DNA of 30,772 bases, from positions 1 to 30,772 of the IMG/VR virus record IMGVR_UViG_3300035070_001783. One strand, 5' to 3'. Shown here piece by piece: positions 1 to 6,217 of the stretch. The DNA comes from a virus. The stretch's first letter is position 1. Each line of letters begins with the position of its first letter. The notes below the pieces were generated by a model. That model made no database searches and was not told the DNA's origin. It saw only the letters and a program-made list of their open reading frames with translations. A program made the translations under genes and the position numbers.

Positions 1-968
1 TTGTTTCTAGTTTCTACTTTACCATTGAAGTATTGTATCCGATCTATTTTAAACGCTGCGTTAGATATATCTCTCGCATCATTCATGTACTCTTGTGCAA
101 ACTTATTAACTAGACCAGCTTCGATAAACTCTCTTTTCTTTGCTGCTAACTTCTTTAAAGAGAATTGGTCTTTCCAAATAGACTTACCATCTTCTATTGC
201 CCTCTTAAATGTTACTGCCCAAGGATAATCTCTACCTTCTTCCTGAGCTTTCTTGTTTCCATCTACTACTGCCTGTAAGAAACTATCAAAATGTACTATT
301 GTGCCAGCTAACCATATCCAACCCTCTCTACCCGGTGTTTCTTCTAGTGCGGGATACACTGTTGATACGATCCATTTTTTAATATCCGCTCTACGCTCTG
401 GCGTTTTAGTATTTAACTCTGATTCAAAGTCATCTAAGATGATACCAGTATAACGAACATCTACTTCTGCACGACCCCTAAGTCTTTGTGAAGTACCTTT
501 TGCTATTAACCTATCTCCTTTGGGAGTTACAATATCTTTTTCTGTCCAACGCTTTCCCGCTGCACCTCCATCTAAATTACCAAAGTAGTACCGAAGACGT
601 TTATTCATTTCAAAATGATTACGTAAATACTTTAAATGGTCAATAGACTGACTTTGTTCTTCGGAGACCCATGCAATAAAGTGCTGTTCATCATCTCTTG
701 CAAATACAAGTTTATGCATAATGGCTGCTTTAGATAAGATCGACTTACCAAAGCCCCTAGGCATAATGATACAACTACGGCTGCCGGGTTTAGATGTGAT
801 TAGTTTGTCTGCTACATCGTAATGAAACGCTGGAGACTTAGACTTTTTAAGAAAGTCATTTGGTAAGAAAGCCCTTCCAAAGTAAATAAGACTTTTATAG
901 GACTTGGCTAATACCTCATCCCGCTCTTTCATTTCAGATGGAGATGGATTAATATTAAAATTGTCCAT
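1..968 (-). CDS. terL: Terminase large subunit, ATPase part (3' end outside window)
   Basis: Motor ATPase and nuclease that packages DNA into the procapsid. The 322 visible residues hold the ATPase domain: FHYDVADKL (about 48-56) before a variant Walker A, PRGFGKS (70-76); Walker B GIILDDFE (175-182), with D179/D180 binding Mg and E182 as likely catalytic acid; and the AGT coupling motif (221-223). The RNase H-like nuclease domain must lie left of the window. Start ATG at 966-968 shares its A with the stop of the preceding 49-aa gene (TAATG), and no good ribosome site precedes it, so translation is probably coupled. It follows the small terminase, the usual phage order. Late gene. Confidence is high from the motif set. 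Confidence 0.93.
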   Translation of the reverse strand, partial: MDNFNINPSPSEMKERDEVLAKSYKSLIYFGRAFLPNDFLKKSKSPAFHYDVADKLITSKPGSRSCIIMPRGFGKSILSKAAIMHKLVFARDDEQHFIAWVSEEQSQSIDHLKYLRNHFEMNKRLRYYFGNLDGGAAGKRWTEKDIVTPKGDRLIAKGTSQRLRGRAEVDVRYTGIILDDFESELNTKTPERRADIKKWIVSTVYPALEETPGREGWIWLAGTIVHFDSFLQAVVDGNKKAQEEGRDYPWAVTFKRAIEDGKSIWKDQFSLKKLAAKKREFIEAGLVNKFAQEYMNDARDISNAAFKIDRIQYFNGKVETRN

Positions 969-1117
969 TATTTGCGTTTTAAAGACTTATTTGTTTTAAA
1001 TGATATGTTGTATAGACTATTACCTACTTTAATCCTTTTAGGTACTGTATAGCTCCAAATAGAGCTAGTCTGTGTATCCCAATAAGTACTGTTAACCGTT
1101 ACTGCTTGTATCACCAT
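968..1117 (-). CDS. Small hypothetical protein between terS and terL (49 aa)
   Basis: Unknown function. The frame opens inside the last 26 bases of the small terminase gene and closes with TAATG on the large-terminase start. An AAGGA ribosome site lies 8 nt before its ATG, better than that of terL. The product is rich in Ser/Thr/Tyr/Val (IWSYTVPKRIKVGN in the middle) with a basic C-terminus (KTNKSLKRK), suggesting a small beta-rich fold. There is no signal peptide, membrane segment or catalytic motif. The exact fit between neighbours and the strong ribosome site argue it is real. It may also serve to couple terL translation. Confidence 0.72.
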   Translation of the reverse strand: MVIQAVTVNSTYWDTQTSSIWSYTVPKRIKVGNSLYNISFKTNKSLKRK

Positions 1118-1865
1118 TTGTTAATTCCTTTTTCTTTTCACTTAACATGCCCTGCTCAAATGCTTTTAGTTTCTCTTTACTAAAGCCAGTAAACTCCTGT
1201 ATCAGTGCAATAGACTCTGATTTCTTCTCTGTATTAAGCATTCCTGATATCTTCATTAATGTTTCTAGTGCTCTAAGCTTATCATTATCTTTTACATCTG
1301 TTTTATCGACAACATCCTTAGTGCTTTCTAGTAAATACCTTTTGGTAATACCAACATCTGCCATTAACTCTTCTATTTCTTTATCCACTTGATCCCTCAC
1401 TGTTTTACTTTTTAATAATAGTTTTGATTTACGCCTAGCATCCTCAGAGTTTGTTGTTTTAGGATAGGCTTTGATATATGCACTTTCTGGGTCTAGTCCC
1501 ATTGCAATGTATTTAGAGAATATCTTTTTCTGTTTGGTCATGCCGCCATGTATTCTAGAATCATAGCTATGTCTTTTTACAAAACGGTAAAGACTATCTG
1601 TTATATCTCCAACTAAAGTAGTGCTTTTTCTAACTGTAATCATTCCTATTACAGTTCTAATGTATTTTTCTTCAGACTTATTACCTTTCATAGTATCCTT
1701 TAATAATACTTGAACTATTTTACCATCATCTGATAAACACCACTGACCTTGTTTGGCTTCTCTCCAGTCTTTAATTAGTTTTTCTGTAGGGTGTGCTGTG
1801 CGAAACTCTGCTTCGCTTTCATAAGCATAGTGCTTAACACCCTTTATGATTCTTGAGAGTGCCAC
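1092..1865 (-). CDS. terS: Terminase small subunit
   Basis: DNA-recognition subunit of the packaging motor. The middle of this 257-aa protein (about 110-205) carries the pattern of Terminase_2-type small subunits: TKQKKIFSKYIAMGLDPESA, an AYPKT helix-turn-helix segment, then RRKSKLLLKSKTV and a coiled oligomerisation region with a LRALETLMKISGML-like helix. The N-terminal ~100 residues are an extra domain I do not recognise, and the C-terminus is charged. The start is GTG, overlapping the previous gene's stop as TAGTG. No ATG precedes it in frame. It sits directly before the large subunit on the late strand. The family call is good, but residues that contact the pac/cos site cannot be named. 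Confidence 0.8.
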   Translation of the reverse strand: MALSRIIKGVKHYAYESEAEFRTAHPTEKLIKDWREAKQGQWCLSDDGKIVQVLLKDTMKGNKSEEKYIRTVIGMITVRKSTTLVGDITDSLYRFVKRHSYDSRIHGGMTKQKKIFSKYIAMGLDPESAYIKAYPKTTNSEDARRKSKLLLKSKTVRDQVDKEIEELMADVGITKRYLLESTKDVVDKTDVKDNDKLRALETLMKISGMLNTEKKSESIALIQEFTGFSKEKLKAFEQGMLSEKKKELTNGDTSSNG

Positions 1866-2101
1866 TAGTTGGGATTATTTAAACTATACTCGTCTATTTC
1901 TATGAGCTCTAACTCAGGCATGTTATTCACCCTATATACTAACTCAGCCATTAAGCTGACGTTTCTTGAATTGGGGTCTATAAGATCTAATATTCTAAGC
2001 TCACTGGATATCTCTCTACATCTTTGTATGTTTGTAAAGACATCTTTTATTTCATAATCACCAATTAAGGCTTTCTCAAACATTGTTCTTTCTCTATCCA
2101 T
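1865..2101 (-). CDS. Hypothetical protein upstream of terS (78 aa)
   Basis: Unknown. A small acidic helical protein (MDRERTMFEKALIG at the N-terminus, ELELIEIDEYS near the end). It is first in the late leftward run and joins terS by TAGTG. I chose ATG 2099-2101. An in-frame TTG at 2134 would add 11 hydrophobic residues but falls inside a palindromic site. Neither start has a Shine-Dalgarno sequence, so the mRNA may be leaderless or translated inefficiently. Its position suggests a packaging or late-regulation role, by inference only. Confidence 0.6.
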   Translation of the reverse strand: MDRERTMFEKALIGDYEIKDVFTNIQRCREISSELRILDLIDPNSRNVSLMAELVYRVNNMPELELIEIDEYSLNNPN

Positions 2102-2117
2102 ATTTAAATTTAATAAT

Positions 2118-2136
2118 AACTTGACAAGTTGCAACT
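2118..2136. promoter_or_regulatory. Overlapping palindromes upstream of the terS run
   Basis: A 13-nt inverted repeat AACTTG-A-CAAGTT (2118-2130) overlaps a 10-bp palindrome AGTTGCAACT (2127-2136). This gives three related half-sites (AACTTG/CAAGTT/CAACT) just before the first late gene. The arrangement is typical of an operator for a small dimeric repressor. No repressor is identified in the window. Confidence 0.35.
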
Positions 2137-2180
2137 ATATATAATAATATTATCTATCCCCCCCTATTTAGCCCGGTTGA

Positions 2181-2358
2181 ATTTATAATAGTACTATAGT
2201 ATATATAGTATAGTAGTATATATAGTATAGTAGTATTATTATATATTATATATATTATTATATATTATATATTATATATATATATTATATATATTATATA
2301 TATACTATATATAGTATAGTATTATATAGTATAGTAGTAAGTAGTATATATAGTATCC
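2181..2358. repeat. A/T-only low-complexity tract with TATATAGTATAGTA direct repeats
   Basis: From 2234 to 2304 there are 71 bases with no G or C, almost all TA steps and TAT units. On both sides lie copies of TATATAGTATAGTA: two in tandem at about 2200-2234 and further ones at about 2307-2357. The tract is nearly self-complementary, so it can extrude cruciforms and melts easily. Each repeat contains TATAGT, also the -10 sequence of two nearby promoters. It could be a DNA-unwinding element. Confidence 0.75.
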
Positions 2359-2470
2359 GCAGCTATATATTATAGTACCCGCTCTGGTAACAGATCCAAA
2401 ACTTTCAAAAAATTTAAAAAAAATATTTTAGTATGTGTCTTTCTCTTTTATTATACAGGTATACCCCCCT

Positions 2471-2492
2471 AAACCTATTTGAGATTAGGTTT
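2471..2492. other. Perfect 7-bp inverted repeat AAACCTA/TAGGTTT
   Basis: Stem 2471-2477 with 2486-2492, loop of 8 bases, just after a run of six C. No T tract follows on either strand, so it is not a standard intrinsic terminator. Possible operator or RNA hairpin. Confidence 0.35.
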
Positions 2493-2521
2493 CTTGGGTT
2501 GAAAAAATCAAAAATAATAAG

Positions 2522-2625
2522 GTATAGATAAATCTATACGTTATATATAATTAAATAAATAATAATGTATATCTAAAGATATACGTTATATATAATTAAA
2601 TAATAATGTATAGCTAAAGCTATCC
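2522..2625. repeat. Three tandem ~43-bp repeats, each with an 18-bp palindrome
   Basis: Palindromes lie at 2522-2539 (GTATAGAT-AA-ATCTATAC), 2567-2584 (GTATATCT-AA-AGATATAC) and 2608-2625 (GTATAGCT-AA-AGCTATCC, one mismatch). Start-to-start spacing is 45 and 41 bases. The linker GTTATATATAATTAAATA and AATAATG are shared. The outer GTATA and the AA centre are constant. The inner arm changes on both sides together, so pairing is kept. A weaker fourth copy (TAGCT-GG-AGCTA) is at 2698-2709. Confidence 0.85.
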
Positions 2626-2631
2626 ATATTC

Positions 2632-2660
2632 ATAACGTCGCAAAAAAAAATAACGTCGCA
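2632..2660. repeat. Paired ATAACGTCGCA direct repeats
   Basis: Two exact copies, 2632-2642 and 2650-2660, separated by a run of A. The core AACGTCGCA occurs again at 3961-3969 on the other side of the DUF932-like gene. All three are in non-coding DNA, as expected of a protein-binding site. Confidence 0.65.
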
Positions 2661-2697
2661 GTTTTTTATTTATTACAGGATTGAATTTTAAGGTGGG

Positions 2698-2727
2698 TAG
2701 CTGGAGCTATACAGAGATAACTCCAGC
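2698..2727 (-). terminator. Overlapping hairpins downstream of the DUF932-like gene
   Basis: A 7-bp stem GCTGGAG/CTCCAGC (2700-2706 with 2721-2727) begins 17 bases past the stop of the leftward DUF932-like gene. A second hairpin, TAGCT-GG-AGCTA (2698-2709), shares bases with it, so only one can form at a time. No clear U tract follows on the minus strand, so termination would be partial or factor-assisted. Confidence 0.35.
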
Positions 2728-2743
2728 CATTTGAGGTAAGGTA

Positions 2744-3742
2744 CTAGTTAGCGGAATCTAAGTCTAGTGTGTATTGATTTTCATCTAACTCCATTTTAGG
2801 TGATAAGATATCATTAGCGAAAGCAATACAACTATCTACAATTTTACCATTGTTATCAAAGTCGGCTTTTTTAATCTTATCCCTATGAGTAGTGATATAA
2901 GTTCCAGCTTGAGCTAAACCAAATAATGTCTGATTATTATCAGCAAAGTATTTAGTCATCATCTGACCGTATACGCCATCACCTAGAGCTTTAACATCAA
3001 GATATTTATTTCTGTAAAGAGCTAACATATCTGAATCTACATCAATAGCTAACTTATTAATATTAGCCTCCATAGTATTCATAAATGTGTCGCTTCCCTT
3101 ACCTACCATTGCCTGAGCAAAAGCAATAACCTGACTATCCCAATCAATATTACTTTGTCTATGTGAGAAAGAAATAGAGTTAGTAAGGTTTTTAGATATC
3201 CAACCATTTTCACATTCTAAGATTCTAGCGTACCTCATAAAAGCAGCTTTTAAGCTTCCATCATAACTATTAGTAACTTCATAGACTTCCTCTAGAGTAG
3301 CCCCAACACTAGCTAATGCTCTACTAGTATGAGGCTTTACCCACGCTTCTCTGAATTGAGAACCATTACACCATATAGATTGTAGTTTCCAATCACCATC
3401 TACTTTAGACCTAGCCTCAGCAAACCTATTAGATAGTGTCTTATTATCTATTATAAGATATTGCTCAGATACTTCACCTAGAGACTTTTTCTTATCATCT
3501 TCAAAGTAGATATTATACTTACCAAAATGATATCCAGTCTCTTTATCTACTTGAGGAACTTTAGTTACCTCTCTGAATGGGTCAATATTACCTGCTGTAT
3601 TTTTATCCCTAGTTTGTTCTAATACCTCAGAACCTTCAGAGATTGCTGAAGATATATTTATTGTAGAATTTATCTCCATTTCAGGATTAAGGTTAGATTC
3701 TGTAATATTACTATCATTATTAACTACTTGTAAATTGCTCAT
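2744..3742 (-). CDS. DUF932-like phage protein
   Basis: 332 aa from the chosen ATG (3740-3742), which has GAAAGGA 8 nt upstream. An earlier in-frame ATG at 3790 would lie only 4 nt past the promoter -10, so it is rejected. The N-terminal ~55 residues are Asn/Ser/Glu-rich and disordered. The rest resembles DUF932 (phage/plasmid-like protein): NSYDGSLKAAFMRYARILEC, an ENGW segment and a conserved H in SFSHRQS, followed by a helical C-terminus. DUF932 proteins are common near phage replication genes, and their biochemical role is not settled. It is flanked on both sides by repeat-rich non-coding DNA and has its own GGAACT-type promoter, which suggests early expression and a possible role at an origin (inference). 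Confidence 0.62.
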   Translation of the reverse strand: MSNLQVVNNDSNITESNLNPEMEINSTINISSAISEGSEVLEQTRDKNTAGNIDPFREVTKVPQVDKETGYHFGKYNIYFEDDKKKSLGEVSEQYLIIDNKTLSNRFAEARSKVDGDWKLQSIWCNGSQFREAWVKPHTSRALASVGATLEEVYEVTNSYDGSLKAAFMRYARILECENGWISKNLTNSISFSHRQSNIDWDSQVIAFAQAMVGKGSDTFMNTMEANINKLAIDVDSDMLALYRNKYLDVKALGDGVYGQMMTKYFADNNQTLFGLAQAGTYITTHRDKIKKADFDNNGKIVDSCIAFANDILSPKMELDENQYTLDLDSAN

Positions 3743-3794
3743 ATTATGAGTCCTTTCATTTTCTTGTTTTATTTTGAACGTCTTGTTCATATAT

Positions 3795-3823
3795 ACTATA
3801 CTATATAGTTCTGTAAAAGTTCC
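3795..3823 (-). promoter_or_regulatory. Promoter of the DUF932-like gene (GGAACT-N17-TATAGT)
   Basis: On the minus strand GGAACT (3823-3818), a 17-base spacer, then TATAGT (3800-3795). It is the only leftward member of the promoter family seen in the early arm. It predicts a transcript start near 3788 and a leader of about 45 bases before ATG 3742. Confidence 0.68.
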
Positions 3824-4210
3824 ATCTTTTTTGAATTATTTTAAATTATTTAAAAATAAATTATTTCGTAAAAACAATAGATCGTAGAATATTTATTTTA
3901 TTGTAGAATATATATATATTATGTGCACGCACGTAGGTAGGTGCTTCGCTCAAATTACACAACGTCGCAATATTTGTGCACGTTCGTAGATTATTTATTT
4001 ATATATAAGCACGCACGCACGTACATAGCCTGTAATAGTACCGCATTTGTACAATATCGCACGAATTACAGAGTTTTAGACGTGTTTAGTAATCAATTAC
4101 TTACTACGTACTTGCATACATTTATATAATATTTATTTATTATACACACAAGACCAACACACAAAGCACAGAACCCCCCGAAATATATTACATATTTTTT
4201 TATGTTTTTT
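3824..4210. other. Divergent intergenic region with short direct repeats
   Basis: Separates leftward and rightward transcription. Three copies of YGTAGAWTATWTATWT begin at 3883, 3902 and 3985. A GCACG-type repeat lies at 3923-3935, 3976-3988 and 4009-4023 (core GCACGCACGTA or GCACGTTCGTA). One AACGTCGCA is at 3961-3969 and a C6 tract at 4174-4179. I see no credible gene. A 62-codon frame at 3941-4129 has a GTG start, no ribosome site and a composition that follows the repeats. Candidate origin, enhancer or operator cluster. Confidence 0.5.
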
Positions 4211-4239
4211 GGAACTTTCTTAATACTTATTAGTATGAT
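4211..4239 (+). promoter_or_regulatory. First early promoter (GGAACT-N17-TATGAT)
   Basis: GGAACT 4211-4216, 17-base spacer, TATGAT 4234-4239. It is preceded by a T run and followed about 30 bases later by the first early gene. It places the start of the rightward arm near 4246. Confidence 0.68.
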
Positions 4240-4270
4240 ATATATAAACAAAATAATAGGAGTTTTTAAA

Positions 4271-4492
4271 ATGAGTATACAAGATAAATATATTACAGAA
4301 TATGAATGTAGTTTTGGAGAGGAATCAATTTTTACAATAATTAAAAGAGGTTCGGAACTACTTGCAGGTGGTGTAACGAATGCGGGATTTTATGAAAATT
4401 ATAATTGGGAGTACGACAAAGACTTTACATTAGATGAAAATTTAAATGATTTTATTGATTATATAAATGAATCAGAAATCAGATTAATTTAA
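4271..4492 (+). CDS. Hypothetical early protein (73 aa)
   Basis: First gene of the rightward arm. The start at 4271 has AGGAG at a good distance and lies downstream of the promoter. An upstream in-frame ATG at 4202 would precede the promoter and is rejected. The product is acidic (many D/E in the last 25 residues, FTLDENLNDFIDYINESE) with aromatic residues and no cysteine. No family recognised. First position and small size suit a host-takeover factor (inference). Confidence 0.7.
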   Translation: MSIQDKYITEYECSFGEESIFTIIKRGSELLAGGVTNAGFYENYNWEYDKDFTLDENLNDFIDYINESEIRLI

Positions 4493-4504
4493 TTAAAATA
4501 AATT

Positions 4505-4535
4505 GGAACTTTATTTAAATAGGATAGTTTATAAG
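4505..4535 (+). promoter_or_regulatory. Early promoter, weaker match
   Basis: GGAACT 4505-4510 directly after the preceding stop. The best -10 is TATAAG 4530-4535 with a 19-base spacer, or TTTATA at the standard 17. It is followed by AAGGAG and the start at 4559. Confidence 0.5.
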
Positions 4536-4558
4536 ATATAACAAGGAGTAAAAAAACA

Positions 4559-4891
4559 ATGGAACAAGTAAACAAAATAAAAATAAAATCAGGCTTTGGA
4601 CATATGAGAAAAGCGGTCAAAGCACGTTGTTGGAATGGTGTCGGCTTGTCATCGTGGAAAGAAATGCAAGTTTCACAATTAGAGGACGAAGGTAAAAACA
4701 TAGTTAGTATCCAAAGAGTACCAAACGAAGATTTTACAGACCAAAAAACACAAGCTAGTTTATTCTTTATGCTTGAGGATATCCCCTCACTAATTGCGAC
4801 ACTGACAAAAGTAGCTGAGGACACGCAAAAAACAGAGTTTAAAAACCGCATTGAATGGGAATTACAAGAAACAAATAAATTCAACAAATAA
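4559..4891 (+). CDS. Hypothetical early protein (110 aa)
   Basis: Strong AAGGAG ribosome site. The N-terminal half is basic and contains GFGHMRKAVKARCWNGVG. The C-terminal half has a helix ASLFFMLEDIPSLIATLTKV followed by a charged helix. Both halves look folded. I do not recognise the family. The next gene follows 15 bases later with its own AGGAGATTACA leader. Confidence 0.72.
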   Translation: MEQVNKIKIKSGFGHMRKAVKARCWNGVGLSSWKEMQVSQLEDEGKNIVSIQRVPNEDFTDQKTQASLFFMLEDIPSLIATLTKVAEDTQKTEFKNRIEWELQETNKFNK

Positions 4892-4906
4892 AGGAGATTA
4901 CACAAA

Positions 4907-5101
4907 ATGAGAACATTTGACAAATACAAACAGAATCTAAGAGCTACAGACAACCACGTATTTAGCTATGAAACGAAGGTGGCAGAGATTGACCACGAAA
5001 CAAGAACGATTAAGCCTCTTGGCTGGTGGTCTATGACAACCTCAAAGCATATAAATTACGTTGGTTCTGAGTACGGCTACGAAGTACAGAAAGTAAAGTA
5101 A
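4907..5101 (+). CDS. Hypothetical protein (64 aa)
   Basis: Start preceded by AGGAGATTACA. Basic N-terminus, then a beta-rich segment ending LGWWSMTTSKHINYVGSEYG. Such a pattern occurs in small phage proteins of unknown role. No catalytic motif. Confidence 0.68.
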   Translation: MRTFDKYKQNLRATDNHVFSYETKVAEIDHETRTIKPLGWWSMTTSKHINYVGSEYGYEVQKVK

Positions 5102-5129
5102 TTACACAATAAATAAGGGATTACAGAAT

Positions 5130-5210
5130 ATGGAAAACATAGCAGTTAAAAATAAAAATGGGAATTGGTACTATATTTATAAAACAAATTGGAGAGATAA
5201 AATATGTTAG
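5130..5210 (+). CDS. Very small hypothetical protein (26 aa)
   Basis: Short frame with a good leader (AAGGGATTACAGAAT). Its stop overlaps the next start by 7 bases. The product is aromatic and basic (NGNWYYIYKTNWRDK). Its leader nearly duplicates the one before the gene at 5434, and both products have W/Y-rich starts, so it could be a relic or a diverged paralog. It may chiefly couple translation of the next gene. Confidence 0.5.
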   Translation: MENIAVKNKNGNWYYIYKTNWRDKIC

Positions 5211-5404
5211 ATAATTTTAAACAATTACAGAAAGTATGCGATAGTATAGAAAGTCTTGAAAATATAATTAATTCTATGGATTTAAAACCTACATTAAATA
5301 AATCTGAAAGAGTTTTGCAAGTGCCAACAGATAAAATTGATGTATTGATACAAGCTAAAAAACTTATCAAAGAGTATAATTTATGGAAAGAGGAAGAAGA
5401 ATAA
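5204..5404 (+). CDS. Hypothetical helical protein (66 aa)
   Basis: Start within the end of the 26-aa gene, with GGAGAG upstream. Heptad-like Leu/Ile pattern over two helices (about 2-25 and 42-62) with Lys/Glu surfaces, so probably a small coiled-coil dimer. Function unknown. Confidence 0.65.
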   Translation: MLDNFKQLQKVCDSIESLENIINSMDLKPTLNKSERVLQVPTDKIDVLIQAKKLIKEYNLWKEEEE

Positions 5405-5433
5405 ATTACACAATTAACAAAGGATTACAGAAA

Positions 5434-5559
5434 ATGAAAACAATATATATATCTTATGGTGTAGATGGTTTATGGTACGAATGGACAGATTTTAAAGAGA
5501 TGCTAGAATACTACAAGGGACATCCTCAAGATAGATGGACTTGGACAATAAAAAAATAA
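5434..5559 (+). CDS. Hypothetical Trp-rich protein (41 aa)
   Basis: Leader AAAGGATTACAGAAA, nearly identical to the one at 5117. The product has four Trp and several Tyr (GLWYEW, DRWTWTIKK). It ends just before a GGAACT promoter. Unknown function. Confidence 0.58.
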   Translation: MKTIYISYGVDGLWYEWTDFKEMLEYYKGHPQDRWTWTIKK

Positions 5560-5571
5560 TTAAAATAATAC

Positions 5572-5600
5572 GGAACTATTTTTAAATGGATGCGTATAGT
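5572..5600 (+). promoter_or_regulatory. Early promoter (GGAACT-N17-TATAGT)
   Basis: GGAACT 5572-5577, spacer of 17 ending in GCG, TATAGT 5595-5600. It lies 12 bases past the previous stop and 20 before the next ATG. Its downstream sequence resembles that of the copy at 6622. Confidence 0.72.
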
Positions 5601-5620
5601 AATAAACAAAAGGATATAAA

Positions 5621-5959
5621 ATGGAATCATTCGAATTACAACCAATTATTTTACACGCTGACGGAAAGTTGGAGCATTCGGCTAGGGTGTGTAGTGTGTG
5701 TAATTGTGGAATGCTTAGTGGCTACGTTTTATGGGATGGAGAGAAGTATGCTTGTAGTGATAAATGCCTTTACAAGCTAGAAGATGCTGAAGGGAATTTA
5801 TGGACATTAGAATCATTTAGCGATTATGCAGAGCAAAGAGAATCCGAAGATGAAACATTCGGGACTGATTGTTATTGGACTGATTGGTATGAGTGCGATG
5901 AATACACGTGTTATATATGCGAACAAATTTATATTGAAAATAAAAAGAAAGGTAAATAA
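5621..5959 (+). CDS. Acidic zinc-finger protein, paralog 1 (112 aa)
   Basis: Start has AAAAGG upstream. A CSVC ... CSDKC pair (about residues 24-27 and 45-49) makes a compact two-knuckle zinc site around an aromatic GYVLWDGEKYAC hairpin. A second pair, CYIC, is near 95-98. The motif YWTDWYE (about 84-90) recurs as FWTEWYE in the gene at 6671. Strongly acidic after residue 50. Probably binds protein or nucleic acid rather than acting as an enzyme. Exact role unknown. Three related genes in a row suggest local duplication. Confidence 0.72.
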   Translation: MESFELQPIILHADGKLEHSARVCSVCNCGMLSGYVLWDGEKYACSDKCLYKLEDAEGNLWTLESFSDYAEQRESEDETFGTDCYWTDWYECDEYTCYICEQIYIENKKKGK

Positions 5960-5960
5960 A

Positions 5961-6206
5961 ATGACAAACCAAGAATTTGAAAAAGCAACAGAAGGTATTA
6001 CGTATAAGATTGTAAAATCTATGGAGCAGACAGAAATTGTTAATCATACAGAAGATTATCATTTGTACAAATATTCACACGACTCAGAATGTTGTGATGA
6101 TGATGGTTCAATCGTGGTACTAAAAGAAAATGAGACAGATGAAGAAATAGCAGTCGTTTTACTAGATAAAGACGAACAATTATTATTTGATATGTTAATA
6201 GACTAG
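5961..6206 (+). CDS. Hypothetical acidic protein (81 aa)
   Basis: Start at 5961 has AAAGG upstream, one base after the previous stop. An upstream ATG in the same frame lies inside the preceding gene and lacks a ribosome site. Mixed alpha/beta with a CCDDD stretch near the middle and about 25% D/E. Family not recognised. Confidence 0.65.
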   Translation: MTNQEFEKATEGITYKIVKSMEQTEIVNHTEDYHLYKYSHDSECCDDDGSIVVLKENETDEEIAVVLLDKDEQLLFDMLID

Positions 6207-6217
6207 GAGATTACAGG

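Larger units (their letters stand above)
2102..2743. other. Non-coding repeat-rich region, candidate origin or late control region
   Basis: About 640 bases with no credible gene on either strand. It holds an A/T-only core with direct repeats (2181-2358), a C7 tract (2158-2164) and a C6 tract (2464-2469), an AAACCTA/TAGGTTT hairpin (2471-2492), three covarying palindromes (2522-2625), two ATAACGTCGCA copies (2632-2660) and overlapping hairpins before the DUF932-like stop (2698-2727). Easily melted DNA beside repeated palindromes is the usual look of a replication origin. A complex late-promoter region is the alternative. No promoter of the GGAACT family is seen here. Confidence 0.6.

Noticed and set aside
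1-453. Two plus-strand frames (1-228 and 253-453)
   Set aside because: They are antisense to the terminase large subunit, whose ATPase motifs read cleanly on the minus strand.
2121-2145. TTGACA (2121-2126) and TATAAT (2140-2145) as a sigma70 promoter
   Set aside because: Only 13 bases between the boxes, too short. It would also point away from the genes nearby.
2899-2904. AGTTCC (GGAACT on minus) inside the DUF932-like gene as another promoter
   Set aside because: At the proper spacing the -10 position reads GGATAA, and the site is within coding sequence with no gene start downstream nearby.
3941-4129. 62-codon plus-strand frame in the divergent region
   Set aside because: GTG start, no ribosome site, lies before the first early promoter, and its composition follows the DNA repeats.
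4489-4953. 154-codon minus-strand frame
   Set aside because: Antisense to well-formed early genes with ribosome sites. Leu/Ser/Phe-rich shadow composition.
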